64,000 bases of DNA from Sphingobacteriales bacterium (GTDB taxonomy: Bacteria; Bacteroidota; Bacteroidia; Chitinophagales; JADIYW01). Below, in pieces: positions 1 through 8,613 of this stretch; within the stretch, counting starts at the first letter, position 1, and every line of letters starts with the position of its first letter. A program made the translations under genes and the position numbers. Where the stretch lies: positions 186,001 to 250,000 of the forward strand of contig JADKIQ010000009.1 in the NCBI GenBank assembly GCA_016721245.1, written 5' to 3'. Below the pieces are notes generated by a model, which worked only from the letters and a program-made list of their open reading frames with translations, ran no database searches and was not told the DNA's origin.

Positions 1-1352
1 TTCAGCATACTCATCAATCCGCCGATGCCATCGTGCAGTTCTTTTGCCAGACGGGTACGCTCCTGCTCTTCACCGTCAATAATGGCTTGTGTGAGTTCTA
101 ATTTCTTCTGTTGTTCTATCGTGATGATTTTATTTTGCAGTAATTTTTGACGTTGCTTCAAAAATAAATAAAGGAAAAGCGAACCTGTCACTACAATAAA
201 CATCAATGCAGTGACAACCAAAAACCTTGTTTTTGATTGCTGAATTTCCACTTTTTGCTGTGCTATTTGGGTTTCTTTCTGTGCTGTTTGGTATTTCGTT
301 TCTAACTCATTTAATGTATTATTTCTCTTTTCAAAAAAAACACTGTCACTGTTTTGCTGATAAAGCTGTGCATAATAAAAGGCATTTTTATAATCTCCAG
401 AAGCGGCGGCAATTTCTTTATATAAACTATAGACACGCTTGTTCAACTGGAAGGACGCCACCTCTTTGGCTAAAGCTTCCGCGTTACTGATTGCCATTTT
501 TGCATCACTTAATTTTTGTAAGGAATGTGCGCTTTCCGCTACATTGCAATACGCAAAACAGGCATCATATTTTGAGGATGTCTTTAAAATGTAAGTTAAA
601 GACTGCAGTGCATTTGTATAGGCATTTGTCCATTCTTTTTTTGATTTGTAATATTCATAAAATGCTTTGTAAGCATAGCTGATGACAAAATTATCCTGTA
701 TGGAATTACCATATTTTAAAGCTAATTCCGCATAAAGCAGCGCGCTGTCAGATGAACTGTTTTTGATAAAAGCAATAGCAACATCATGCGCAATCATTCC
801 CTCGCTAAACGTGTCATTTTTCAAAACAGCGGTCTGATAAGCGAGTAAATTATACTTCAGCGCATTTTGATATTGTTCAGTATTGTTATAAATGGATGCG
901 ATATTACTGTAGCAAATGGTTAAGCCATTATAGAATTTGATGGAATCAAAAATGGCAGCAGCTTGCTGATAGTTGGCAATCGCTAAATCGAAATAGCCTT
1001 TTACCTGATAGATATTCGCCATCGTGTTGTGGGTAATCCCGATTTCTTTTTTGTCAGCAGTTTTTTGAAAACAGCGAATTGCCTGTTTGCATAAGTCAAT
1101 GTTTTCTGCCTCTCCTGCGGCGGCAGAAAAAATCAGCGCCTTTTTACGCAAGGATTTTCCATAGATTTCCGGGGCTGATTCTTTGAATGCTTCATTTTGC
1201 AATATCTGATTGTAATAAAATAAAGCACTGTCTTCATTTAGTTTGTCAAAAAACTTTGCGCGCCCGAATAACGCATCTGCAGCTCCGGCAAAACTGAGCA
1301 GATTATACAGCAAACCAAGCAACAATACACTATATTTCAGATTACCTTTCAA
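1..1352 (-). CDS. TPR-containing sensor histidine kinase (C-terminus beyond window)
   Basis: Reading from 1352 towards 1, the frame is open for 450 residues and runs off the window. An N-terminal signal peptide (about residues 1-27) is followed by a long run of TPR-like helical pairs to about residue 330. A transmembrane helix (about 376-397), a short coiled linker and a HisKA_3 phosphoacceptor box (RLAKELHDGIGG) come next, with the phosphorylatable His at about residue 440. The ATPase domain lies outside the window. The start is inferred as TTG at 1352-1350, because a stop lies just upstream in frame and the signal peptide follows directly. This layout is typical of Bacteroidota NarL/UhpB-type kinases with a periplasmic TPR sensor. 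The divergent response regulator at 1424 is its likely partner. Confidence 0.88.
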   Translation of the reverse strand, partial: MKGNLKYSVLLLGLLYNLLSFAGAADALFGRAKFFDKLNEDSALFYYNQILQNEAFKESAPEIYGKSLRKKALIFSAAAGEAENIDLCKQAIRCFQKTADKKEIGITHNTMANIYQVKGYFDLAIANYQQAAAIFDSIKFYNGLTICYSNIASIYNNTEQYQNALKYNLLAYQTAVLKNDTFSEGMIAHDVAIAFIKNSSSDSALLYAELALKYGNSIQDNFVISYAYKAFYEYYKSKKEWTNAYTNALQSLTYILKTSSKYDACFAYCNVAESAHSLQKLSDAKMAISNAEALAKEVASFQLNKRVYSLYKEIAAASGDYKNAFYYAQLYQQNSDSVFFEKRNNTLNELETKYQTAQKETQIAQQKVEIQQSKTRFLVVTALMFIVVTGSLFLYLFLKQRQKLLQNKIITIEQQKKLELTQAIIDGEEQERTRLAKELHDGIGGLMSML

Positions 1353-1423
1353 CGAATCCCACTATTTTAATAATTACTGGTATAAAAATATTATTTTTAT
1401 TGGCAAACTATAAAAGTATTTTT

Positions 1424-2062
1424 ATGATAAGCATTGGAATTATTGATGATCACGGAATTGTACTGCAAGGAGTTTCGAATATTTTTGCTGCAAAAAAGGA
1501 ATATACCGTACAGTTTGCGATAAATAATTTATCAGAAGCCAATACAACGTTAGCACAGGAACAGCCACAGGTGCTGTTTCTCGATATCAATATCAAAGGT
1601 GACGACGGCCTGGAAGCATTGAAAGTTTTTAAGAAAAAATATGCAGCCATGAAAGTGGTGATGCTGACTTCTTTTGAAGAAACGGCGTTGGTGAAAACAG
1701 CTTTGCGTAACGGTGCGGACGGATATTTATTAAAAGATGCGTCAGAACAGGATTTTTTATCCGCGGTGGAAAGTGTGCTGAAGGGTGAACAATATATTCA
1801 GAAAAACGTGCAGGACCTGATGTTGAAAGAAGCGATGGGTCAGAAAAAAGATACTTCGTATATACCAAAACTAACACGCCGCGAAAAAGAAATTTTACAA
1901 TTAATTGTGGATGAAAAAACCACACAGGAAATAGCAGATACACTTTTTTTAAGTGTAAGTACTGTGGAAACACACCGCATGAATTTAATCAGTAAATTGG
2001 GTGTAAAGAATGTGGCCGGTTTGGTAAAACTGACACTGGAACGAGGTTTGCTGAAAGAGTAA
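1424..2062 (+). CDS. LuxR/NarL-family response regulator
   Basis: A 212-residue regulator with an N-terminal receiver domain and a C-terminal LuxR-type helix-turn-helix. The receiver has the acidic pair IIDDH and the phosphoacceptor Asp in FLDINIKG (about residue 54); the HTH begins LTRREKEIL and contains TQEIADTLFLSVSTVETH. An upstream in-frame TTG at 1400 would add eight residues, but the ATG at 1424 gives the canonical receiver start (MISIGIIDDH). It is divergent from the histidine kinase at 1352, so the two form a probable two-component pair acting on transcription in the cytoplasm. Its stop lies one base from the end of the convergent lipoprotein gene. Confidence 0.93.
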   Translation: MISIGIIDDHGIVLQGVSNIFAAKKEYTVQFAINNLSEANTTLAQEQPQVLFLDINIKGDDGLEALKVFKKKYAAMKVVMLTSFEETALVKTALRNGADGYLLKDASEQDFLSAVESVLKGEQYIQKNVQDLMLKEAMGQKKDTSYIPKLTRREKEILQLIVDEKTTQEIADTLFLSVSTVETHRMNLISKLGVKNVAGLVKLTLERGLLKE

Positions 2063-2063
2063 A

Positions 2064-2522
2064 TTAAATCTTAGAAAATGTCACTCTGAGCTTACGGGTT
2101 TGAGAGCCGACTTTACCAAAATAACTTACTCTGAAACTGCTGGATGTACGCGACTCAATTTCCCAGATTTCATTAGTGCCGCCACCTTCTACACGCAAAC
2201 GGGTACCATTACCTAAGTCTTCTATTGCCCCTTCATCTTTTATCTGAGGATTTGCTGCATTACATTTGGTAGGGCCTTCATCTAAGACAAAAGTATTTGT
2301 ACTTGCATTAAAATGCCATATGTTATCAGCCTGGCAGACAAGCACTGCGGGTGAAATTGTTGGAATAGTATCGGGAGCCACAGAATCTGCAGAATATAGA
2401 ATACTGCTTTTTCGCCATTCACTTTTTGACAATTCTTCTATCAATACAGATTTTTTATCTTCTTCTTTTTTACAGGAGAAAAATGCAAACAAAGATAAAA
2501 TCAGAAAGTACGTTGTTTTCAT
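2064..2522 (-). CDS. lipoprotein, lipocalin-like
   Basis: A 152-residue protein with a lipoprotein signal peptide: hydrophobic residues 4-16 and a lipobox FFSC with Cys17, followed by Lys/Glu-rich residues. The mature part resembles the Bacteroidota lipocalin-like lipoproteins: a W-containing start (SEWRKSS), alternating beta strands, and a closing strand RKLRVTFSKI. These proteins are usually anchored to the outer or inner membrane and their ligands are unknown. The family call rests on pattern resemblance only. The gene is convergent with the response regulator and stands alone on its strand. Confidence 0.7.
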   Translation of the reverse strand: MKTTYFLILSLFAFFSCKKEEDKKSVLIEELSKSEWRKSSILYSADSVAPDTIPTISPAVLVCQADNIWHFNASTNTFVLDEGPTKCNAANPQIKDEGAIEDLGNGTRLRVEGGGTNEIWEIESRTSSSFRVSYFGKVGSQTRKLRVTFSKI

Positions 2523-2653
2523 AGTTGTTATTTTATAGGAGTAAAATTCTATATTATTTCACAAATAAAGATAAAGGAAAACAATGAAGATATAAAATCA
2601 TGGTTTTCTACTACGTTACAATTTGCAAATCGATTAATTTTTGAATCCGTGTT

Positions 2654-3694
2654 CTAATGTTTATTAGCAAGTTGCCCGCAAGCTGCATCGATATCTTTGC
2701 CGCGGCTCTTGCGAACGTTCGCAATCACTTTATGTTTAGAAAGGTAGTCGATAAACTTTTCGCGGGTTTCTACGGTTGATTTATGAAAATCCGCCTGATC
2801 AATTTTATTGTATTCTATCACATTGATTTTAACATCTTCCAGTTGTTTGCAGATGTCCACCAGTTTTTTCGCATCGTCGATAGTGTCGTTCACGCCATCC
2901 AGCAAAATGTATTCAAACGTAACTTCACCTTTACAGTTTGCTTGAAAATATTTCAATGCTTCTATCAGTGCTTCAATATTGTTTTGCTCATTGATCGGCA
3001 TGATGGTGTTGCGTTTCTCATCATCAGCGGCGTGCAGCGATAAAGCCAGATTGAATTTTACGCCATCGTCGGCCAGTTTTTTTATCATCTTGGCAATGCC
3101 GGCGGTAGACACCGTAATACGCTTTGCCGACATGTTCAATCCTTCTTCGGATGTTATTTTGTCGATGGCAGAAACCACATTGCTGTAATTCAGCAAAGGC
3201 TCGCCCATACCCATAAATACGATGTTGGATAAGTTTCTGCCAACACTCTCATTGGATTGCTGGTTGATTAACACCACCTGATCGTAAATTTCGGCTGCCG
3301 TTAAATTTCTTTCTCTTTTTAAAAAACCGGTGGCACAAAAGGAGCATGTTAAACTACAACCTACCTGCGAGGACACACAAGCCGTAGCGCGGTCTTCCGT
3401 TGGAATCAGTACACCTTCAATCAAATGTTTATCATGTAACTGAAAGGCAGATTTTATGGTGCCGTCGTTGGATTTCTGGACTTTGTAGGCTGAAATGGTA
3501 TGAATGACAAAATGTTCTTTTAACTTTTCGCGCAATTCTTTGGAGAGATTGGTCATGTCATCAAAATCCACTGCTGATTTTTGCCAGAGCCATTCGTAAA
3601 TCTGTTTGGCACGAAACGGCTTTTCACCCAATTGCTCTAATTGAGCAATCAGTTGTTCTTTTGACAGCGTCCGTATGTCGGTTTGGTTTTCCAA
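2654..3694 (-). CDS. rlmN: 23S rRNA (adenine(2503)-C(2))-methyltransferase RlmN
   Basis: A radical SAM enzyme that methylates C2 of A2503 in 23S rRNA (and A37 of some tRNAs). The radical SAM cluster motif CSLTCSFC is present, preceded by the conserved ACVSSQVG stretch. The mechanistic C-terminal Cys is in DAACGQL, and the GEPLLNY and SLHAADDEKR motifs are also visible. The longest frame starts at ATG 3724, but a perfect promoter element TATCTTTG lies inside it on the coding strand (3709-3702). I therefore prefer the TTG at 3694, 8 nt after that element, which gives a 346-residue protein beginning MENQTDIRTLS. Divergent from the amidohydrolase at 3760, with interleaved promoters. Confidence 0.95.
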   Translation of the reverse strand: MENQTDIRTLSKEQLIAQLEQLGEKPFRAKQIYEWLWQKSAVDFDDMTNLSKELREKLKEHFVIHTISAYKVQKSNDGTIKSAFQLHDKHLIEGVLIPTEDRATACVSSQVGCSLTCSFCATGFLKRERNLTAAEIYDQVVLINQQSNESVGRNLSNIVFMGMGEPLLNYSNVVSAIDKITSEEGLNMSAKRITVSTAGIAKMIKKLADDGVKFNLALSLHAADDEKRNTIMPINEQNNIEALIEALKYFQANCKGEVTFEYILLDGVNDTIDDAKKLVDICKQLEDVKINVIEYNKIDQADFHKSTVETREKFIDYLSKHKVIANVRKSRGKDIDAACGQLANKH

Positions 3695-3701
3695 TCTATT
3701 G

Positions 3702-3709
3702 CAAAGATA
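3702..3709 (-). promoter_or_regulatory. Bacteroidota-type promoter element for rlmN
   Basis: On the minus strand TATCTTTG (consensus TAxxTTTG) is preceded at 19 bp by TTTA, matching the Bacteroidota -33/-7 layout. It lies inside the longest rlmN frame, which supports the downstream TTG start. Confidence 0.65.
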
Positions 3710-3747
3710 GGTCAACTTTTTCATTGACTAAAGACAAATGACTTTTA

Positions 3748-3755
3748 TATCTTTG
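3748..3755 (+). promoter_or_regulatory. Bacteroidota-type promoter element for the amidohydrolase
   Basis: TATCTTTG ends four bases before the ATG at 3760, and a TTG lies 21 bp further upstream. The transcript should be leaderless or nearly so. It faces the rlmN promoter at 3702. Confidence 0.65.
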
Positions 3756-3759
3756 AGAA

Positions 3760-4953
3760 ATGGTTAGTAAAATCTCCGCCCATACAATTTATCCGGTAAG
3801 CTCTTCACCAATAGAAAATGGTGTGATTGTTATGGATGAAAACGGAAAAATAATTGCAATTGATACTTTAGAAAATCACGATAAAACGGAAATAGAATTT
3901 TTTGACGGAGTTATTGTGCCTGGTTTTATCAATGCTCATTGTCATTTAGAATTATCACATTTAAATGGCGTAGCACAAACCGGCACCGGCCTGATTGATT
4001 TCATTTCACAAGTGATTAAAAACAGAAACCACTCCCCCGAAATCATTCAGGAAGCCATAGAACGCGAAGAAAAAAATATGATAGACAGCGGTATTGTTGC
4101 CGTGGGTGATATTTCCAACACAACAGATACCTTTGCGCAAAAAAGAAAAGAGAACCTATTTTATTATACGTTTGTAGAATATTTCGATTTATTTCAGGAA
4201 AGCAATACAGACAACATCCTCCAGCAATATAATGCTGTATTTAATGCATTAACAGAAACTTCTAAAAACAAGAAATCAAAAGTGCCGCACGCACCCTATT
4301 CGGTTTCGAGAAAATTGTTTAACGTCATTGCGAGTGAAGCGAAGCAATCTGTTAAAAGCAAAACCATCTCCATTCACAACCAGGAAACGCCGCCGGAAAA
4401 TGAGCTTTTCCTGAACAAAACGGGGGATTTTATCTCGTTTTACGAACGCATCGGGTTTGATACCAAAGATATTCCCAAACTGGAAAAGCCTTCCGTTTAC
4501 TATGCACTGGAATATCTGCAAAAGGAAAACAGAAATCTGTTCGTACACAACACACTTTCAACAAAAGAAGATATTAAAAGTGCGCACCAAAAAATAGGAA
4601 AAGAAAATGTTTTTTGGGCTACTTGTCCGAATGCGAATCTGTACATCGAAAATAGCTTGCCGAATTATAAGAATTTTTTAGAAACGAATGCACAGGTTTG
4701 CATCGGAACGGATAGTTTAACTTCTAACTGGCAATTGAGTATTTTAGAAGAAATGAAAACGATTTTGAAATATCAATCTTATGTAGACTTTGAAACGGTG
4801 TTAACTTGGGCAACTGTTAATGGCGCAAAAGCACTAGGTTTTGCTGATAGTTTAGGCACAATTGAAATTGGAAAAACACCAGGCTTGGTATTGATAAAAA
4901 ATATGGAAAACGGAAAGTTGACGAACAATTCAAAAAGCAAAAAAATAGTTTAA
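3760..4953 (+). CDS. amidohydrolase (TRZ/ATZ / cytosine deaminase-like family)
   Basis: A 397-residue metal-dependent hydrolase. Metal-binding and catalytic motifs of the TIM-barrel amidohydrolases are visible: NAHCHLELSH (HxH), HAPYSVS, SIHNQE, FVHNTLST, the CPNANLYIE loop and IGTDSLTSN with the metal-binding Asp. Family members deaminate heterocycles such as chlorotriazines, S-adenosylhomocysteine or aminodeoxyfutalosine; the substrate here cannot be read from sequence. Residues about 188-197 (VIASEAKQS) are encoded by half of a palindromic interspersed repeat at 4323-4351. The repeat is inserted in frame between the HAPYS motif and the SIHNQE strand. The flanking catalytic motifs are intact, so the enzyme may tolerate the extra peptide. 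Confidence 0.85.
   Translation: MVSKISAHTIYPVSSSPIENGVIVMDENGKIIAIDTLENHDKTEIEFFDGVIVPGFINAHCHLELSHLNGVAQTGTGLIDFISQVIKNRNHSPEIIQEAIEREEKNMIDSGIVAVGDISNTTDTFAQKRKENLFYYTFVEYFDLFQESNTDNILQQYNAVFNALTETSKNKKSKVPHAPYSVSRKLFNVIASEAKQSVKSKTISIHNQETPPENELFLNKTGDFISFYERIGFDTKDIPKLEKPSVYYALEYLQKENRNLFVHNTLSTKEDIKSAHQKIGKENVFWATCPNANLYIENSLPNYKNFLETNAQVCIGTDSLTSNWQLSILEEMKTILKYQSYVDFETVLTWATVNGAKALGFADSLGTIEIGKTPGLVLIKNMENGKLTNNSKSKKIV
4323..4351. repeat. half copy of palindromic repeat inside a coding region
   Basis: The segment begins CGTCATTGCGAG and ends GAAGCAATCTG. It matches the left arm of the complete palindrome at 30467-30544. Here it is translated in frame as VIASEAKQS within the amidohydrolase. 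Confidence 0.8.
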
Positions 4954-5037
4954 CCACAAAAGCAAAAAAAAAATTACACAAAGTTCACGAAGCAGAAAAA
5001 TCATATTCATCAAAAAAATCAGATAAATCATAGTTTA
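4951..5037. repeat. decayed intergenic repeat
   Basis: The gap between the amidohydrolase and coaX holds A-rich repetitive text: ACCACAAAAGC and CACAAAGTTCACGAAG followed by iterated AAATCA units. The AAATCA part resembles the segment at 33910-33948. No gene is visible. TAGTTTAG at 5031 may be a weak -7 element for coaX. Confidence 0.45.
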
Positions 5038-5043
5038 GACAAA

Positions 5044-5763
5044 ATGAACTTAGCCATCGACATCGGAAACACGCGCACCAAAATCGGCATCTTCAATCAG
5101 CAGCATTTGTCGACCGTCATGACGTTTGACAATTCCAAAGAAATCAATCTGCAGGAGATTATTTCCAGGGTTGATATTCGGCAGGCGGTTATTTCGAGTA
5201 CTATTGAAATTCCGGAATATATTTCAGCGCTTTTAAGTAAGTTGAAAAAACTGTTGGTTTTAGATCACCGGACGAAACTCCCTTTTACTAATTTATACAA
5301 TTCAAAAGAGACCTTAGGCAAAGACCGCTTAGCCTTAGTTGCAGCAGCGCAGGCGAATTATCCCAACCAAAACAACCTGGTGATTGGCTGCGGCACTTGC
5401 ATTACCTTCAATTTTATCAATGCAAAAAATGAGTTTTTAGGCGGCAGCATCCACCCCGGACTGAAAATGCGTCTGCAGGCCATGCATACCTTCACCGGTA
5501 AATTGCCCTTAATTCCGTTGGAAAATAAGGCAGATTTAATCGGAAACGATACAAAATCGAACATGCTGGCGGGCGTTTTGCTGGCTGCTGGCAAGGAAAT
5601 AGACGGAATGATAGATGAATATTTAGTTAAATTTCCTGAAATGAATATAATAATTACCGGCGGAGATGCCGATTTGTTGGTTTATAGGCTTAAAAATGAG
5701 ATATTTGCAATTCCCAATTTCACATTGATTGGGCTCAATCATATACTGGAATATAATGCGTAA
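5044..5763 (+). CDS. coaX: type III pantothenate kinase
   Basis: A 239-residue ASKHA-fold kinase that phosphorylates pantothenate, the first step of coenzyme A synthesis, in the cytoplasm. Visible family motifs are the N-terminal phosphate loop DIGNTRTKIG, the substrate segment LGKDRLALVAAA, CGTCITFNFI, the GGSIHPGLKMR loop and the C-terminal ITGGDADLL. The length is normal for CoaX. The last eight bases overlap the start of the outer-membrane protein gene (ATGCGTAA), so translation is probably coupled. Confidence 0.95.
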   Translation: MNLAIDIGNTRTKIGIFNQQHLSTVMTFDNSKEINLQEIISRVDIRQAVISSTIEIPEYISALLSKLKKLLVLDHRTKLPFTNLYNSKETLGKDRLALVAAAQANYPNQNNLVIGCGTCITFNFINAKNEFLGGSIHPGLKMRLQAMHTFTGKLPLIPLENKADLIGNDTKSNMLAGVLLAAGKEIDGMIDEYLVKFPEMNIIITGGDADLLVYRLKNEIFAIPNFTLIGLNHILEYNA

Positions 5764-7153
5764 TCTCTTTCTACTTTTAACCTTAACGGTTTTCATACAA
5801 CAAGCTAATGCTCAGGAACATACACCTTATTCCCGTTATGGATTAGGCTATGCATTTGATAATAACAATGCTCAATCGGCGCAAATGGGCGGACTAAGTG
5901 CAGCCTTTCAATCCGGAGAAACAGTAAATTACCTGAATCCTGCCTCTTATGCAGCACTCCAATTAACCACGCTCGATGCAGGTTTTTCGGGAAATTTCGG
6001 AAAAATAAAAACACAAACACAGAAAGCGAAACAAAATAGCTTCAGTTTAAACTATTTATCGCTCTTTTTCCCCATAAAAAAATACTGGGTAACCGGGGTG
6101 AGTTTGCTTCCATTTACAGCAAAAGATTATTTATTGTCTCAAACTTCAGCATTCGACACAGCAACAACGGTTAAGTTTGAATATGAGGGATCCGGAACCC
6201 TGTACAACCTTTCCTGGGGAAACGGATTCAAATACAAAGGGCTGCATGTTGGGTTTAACATGGGATACTTGTTTGGTAAATTAAATAACAATACACTTGC
6301 CTATCAGTTAAATCAAACAGGTGCCTACGATGCGGACGGATATACTACCTGGACTTTTACAAACACTAAAGTGAGCAGCTTTATATGGAATGCCGGAGCA
6401 CAATATAATTTACCTATTAAAAGTAAAAAGGACAGCAATAAAATTTATAACATAACATTTGGCTTAGCGGGTTCTGCTCCAATAAAATTTGGCAAAAAAA
6501 CGTATATCGATGAAGCATTGTATACATTTCAATCCGGCTATTTAGGTTATAGAAATACAGATGCCGGAGTAAATGACTTTATTACAGATTATATAAAACC
6601 AAAAGTTAGCTCATCTTCTATCTTAGATACGCTTTCTGAAAAATTTCAACAGTCTACGAATATCAGAATTCCTGCAACGCTAAATGTAGGTATCATTGCT
6701 TCCCGCGGTATAAAATGGAGAGCCGGTATTGATTTCAAGTTTCAACCTTGGAGTAAATATAAAGGTTATGAAGATAATGCAGCTTCAAAACTGAATAACA
6801 GCTGGAGAATTGCAGTAGGTGGTGAGTTTTTACCAAATGATAAGAATTTCTCTAAATTCTTCACCAGGCTGAAATACAGAGCCGGCTTCAACTATACACA
6901 GACCAACATTAAAATCAATAATACAGCAATAAACGAGTTTGGCATAAACTTTGGAATAGGTATTCCTATAATCATCACAACAGCTAATGATGAAGGATTA
7001 TTACAAAAAGTTTACACATATGCTTTCAACATCGGATTCGAGGCAGGAAGCAGAGGAACCATTCAAAAAAACCTCGTTCGTGAAAACTTTTATCGTCTTA
7101 AATTCGGAATCTCATTAAACGACAGATGGTTTGTAAGAAGAAAATATTATTGA
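5756..7153 (+). CDS. outer-membrane beta-barrel protein
   Basis: A 465-residue protein with a signal peptide (residues 1-19, ending ANA) and a mature part of alternating amphipathic strands. It begins SRYGLGYAFDNNNAQSAQMGG and contains NPASYAAL, as in the PorV/FadL-like outer-membrane proteins of Bacteroidota, and it ends in aromatic strands. The start ATG at 5756 overlaps the coaX stop; the longer frame from TTG 5729 would place residues ahead of the signal peptide and is rejected. Linkage to coaX and a following TPR protein suggests an envelope-biogenesis operon. The substrate or role is unknown. Confidence 0.8.
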   Translation: MRNLFLLLTLTVFIQQANAQEHTPYSRYGLGYAFDNNNAQSAQMGGLSAAFQSGETVNYLNPASYAALQLTTLDAGFSGNFGKIKTQTQKAKQNSFSLNYLSLFFPIKKYWVTGVSLLPFTAKDYLLSQTSAFDTATTVKFEYEGSGTLYNLSWGNGFKYKGLHVGFNMGYLFGKLNNNTLAYQLNQTGAYDADGYTTWTFTNTKVSSFIWNAGAQYNLPIKSKKDSNKIYNITFGLAGSAPIKFGKKTYIDEALYTFQSGYLGYRNTDAGVNDFITDYIKPKVSSSSILDTLSEKFQQSTNIRIPATLNVGIIASRGIKWRAGIDFKFQPWSKYKGYEDNAASKLNNSWRIAVGGEFLPNDKNFSKFFTRLKYRAGFNYTQTNIKINNTAINEFGINFGIGIPIIITTANDEGLLQKVYTYAFNIGFEAGSRGTIQKNLVRENFYRLKFGISLNDRWFVRRKYY

Positions 7154-7172
7154 TAACAATTGACACATTACA

Positions 7173-8507
7173 ATGAAAAAGATTTTTTTAGTTTTTGGCA
7201 CCCTGTTTTTAGCATTCGGAACGATGCAGGCTCAAAACTGTAACCGCTATATTAATGGCGATAGCTTAAAAACAACTCCTGCCTATTCTATTTACCGTGA
7301 ATTCTTTAAAAAAGGATTGTATGACGATGCTTTTCCGCAGTGGAGAAATATGTACAATAATGCTCCCGGATTTCGAAAACAAACATTCATGGATGGGGTG
7401 ATAATGTATACATCATTAATTCAGAAAGCAACAGACAAAACGTTACGTCAGAATTATATTGATACCTTGTTTCAAGTTTATAATAAACAGATTCAATGTC
7501 ACGGAGAAGACGAATATGTGTTAGGAAAAAAAGCCATCGATTTATTAAAGTATGGTAAAAATACTGACATACCGGAAGCTCTCAAAGCACTGGAAAAAAC
7601 ATTAGCGATTACCGGCGATAAGGCGTTTCCTTACTACATACAAACGTATTATAAAGTATTAATTAACCAGTTAGGTAAAGATGGTATCACAACAGAATTT
7701 GCTGTAAACAAATACGATGAATTATCTGCAATCATTGATAAAAACATCTCTAACCCTGCTAACAAACAATTACAGGCATATAAAGATGTTAAAGTTGTTC
7801 TGGATGATTTATATACCACAAATTTTGCAGACAAAAGCGATCCTGCTGACTGTGCAAAATTGCTGGAAATCTACCTGAAAAAGTACAACGCTAATCCAAA
7901 CGATCTGGAAACAATCAGAACGGTGTATACTAAAACAAAAGGCTGTGCTGACAGTTCGACAAATGTTGAATTGCTGAAAAAACTGAACAACCTTGCACCT
8001 AACTATACATATGCTACGAGACTGGCTAATATTTATGTGAAAGTTAAACAATATGACTCTGCAATTATATTGTATCAGAATGCACTGACAAGAGAAACAG
8101 ATAGCATAAAAAAATCAGATTTAAATTATTACATAGCATTTATGAAATACGCAAAAGAAGATTTTCCTGCATCGCGAGATTTTGCTAAAGAAGCAATTAA
8201 CTGCAACGCAAAAAACATCAGAGCGTACAATTTAATTGCAACCCTGTATTTGTCCAGCGGACCATTGTGTGGCCCCGGCACAGGATTCCAGTCACAAATC
8301 GTATTGTGGCCTGCATTCGATTACTTTAATAAAGTGATTGAAATTGGTGGCGACGATGATGTGGTAGCAGAAGCAAAAAAATATATCGACGACTATACGA
8401 AGTATTTACCGACAAAAGCAGAAGTAGTTGCAAAAAAATTAAGCGTTGGGGGACCGTACACCGTGAAATGCTGGATAAACGAAGAAACTACTGTTAAAGT
8501 AAAATAA
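7173..8507 (+). CDS. secreted TPR protein
   Basis: A 444-residue protein with a signal peptide (residues 1-20, ending MQAQ) and several TPR-like helical hairpins. Examples are a segment near residues 287-330 (YATRLANIYVKVKQYDSAI) and one near 335-365 (AKEDFPASRDFAKEAI). It starts 20 bp after the outer-membrane protein, in the same direction, and ends before a strong terminator. By context it is a periplasmic scaffold working with the upstream barrel protein. No enzymatic motif is visible. Confidence 0.8.
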   Translation: MKKIFLVFGTLFLAFGTMQAQNCNRYINGDSLKTTPAYSIYREFFKKGLYDDAFPQWRNMYNNAPGFRKQTFMDGVIMYTSLIQKATDKTLRQNYIDTLFQVYNKQIQCHGEDEYVLGKKAIDLLKYGKNTDIPEALKALEKTLAITGDKAFPYYIQTYYKVLINQLGKDGITTEFAVNKYDELSAIIDKNISNPANKQLQAYKDVKVVLDDLYTTNFADKSDPADCAKLLEIYLKKYNANPNDLETIRTVYTKTKGCADSSTNVELLKKLNNLAPNYTYATRLANIYVKVKQYDSAIILYQNALTRETDSIKKSDLNYYIAFMKYAKEDFPASRDFAKEAINCNAKNIRAYNLIATLYLSSGPLCGPGTGFQSQIVLWPAFDYFNKVIEIGGDDDVVAEAKKYIDDYTKYLPTKAEVVAKKLSVGGPYTVKCWINEETTVKVK

Positions 8508-8532
8508 AACTATAACATTTATCAAGATATTG

Positions 8533-8565
8533 AAATCCGTCGGGAAGAATTCCCGACGGATTTTT
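8533..8565 (+). terminator. rho-independent terminator after the coaX operon
   Basis: A 14-bp perfect stem (AAATCCGTCGGGA with TCCCGACGGATTT) with a 3-nt loop, followed by T-rich sequence. Confidence 0.85.
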
Positions 8566-8573
8566 ATTATACA

Positions 8574-8605
8574 AAATCGTAAATCGTAAATCGTAAATCG
8601 TAAAT
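8574..8605. repeat. heptamer tandem array (AAATCGT x4)
   Basis: Four perfect copies of AAATCGT plus a partial AAAT, placed between the terminator and the hemJ start. It is one of six similar arrays in the window, most with a different unit. Confidence 0.9.
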
Positions 8606-8613
8606 TAGCATTC

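Noticed and set aside
8574..8605. Heptamer array as plasmid iterons or a replication origin
   Set aside because: No Rep gene or DnaA boxes nearby, and other arrays lie inside metabolic genes.
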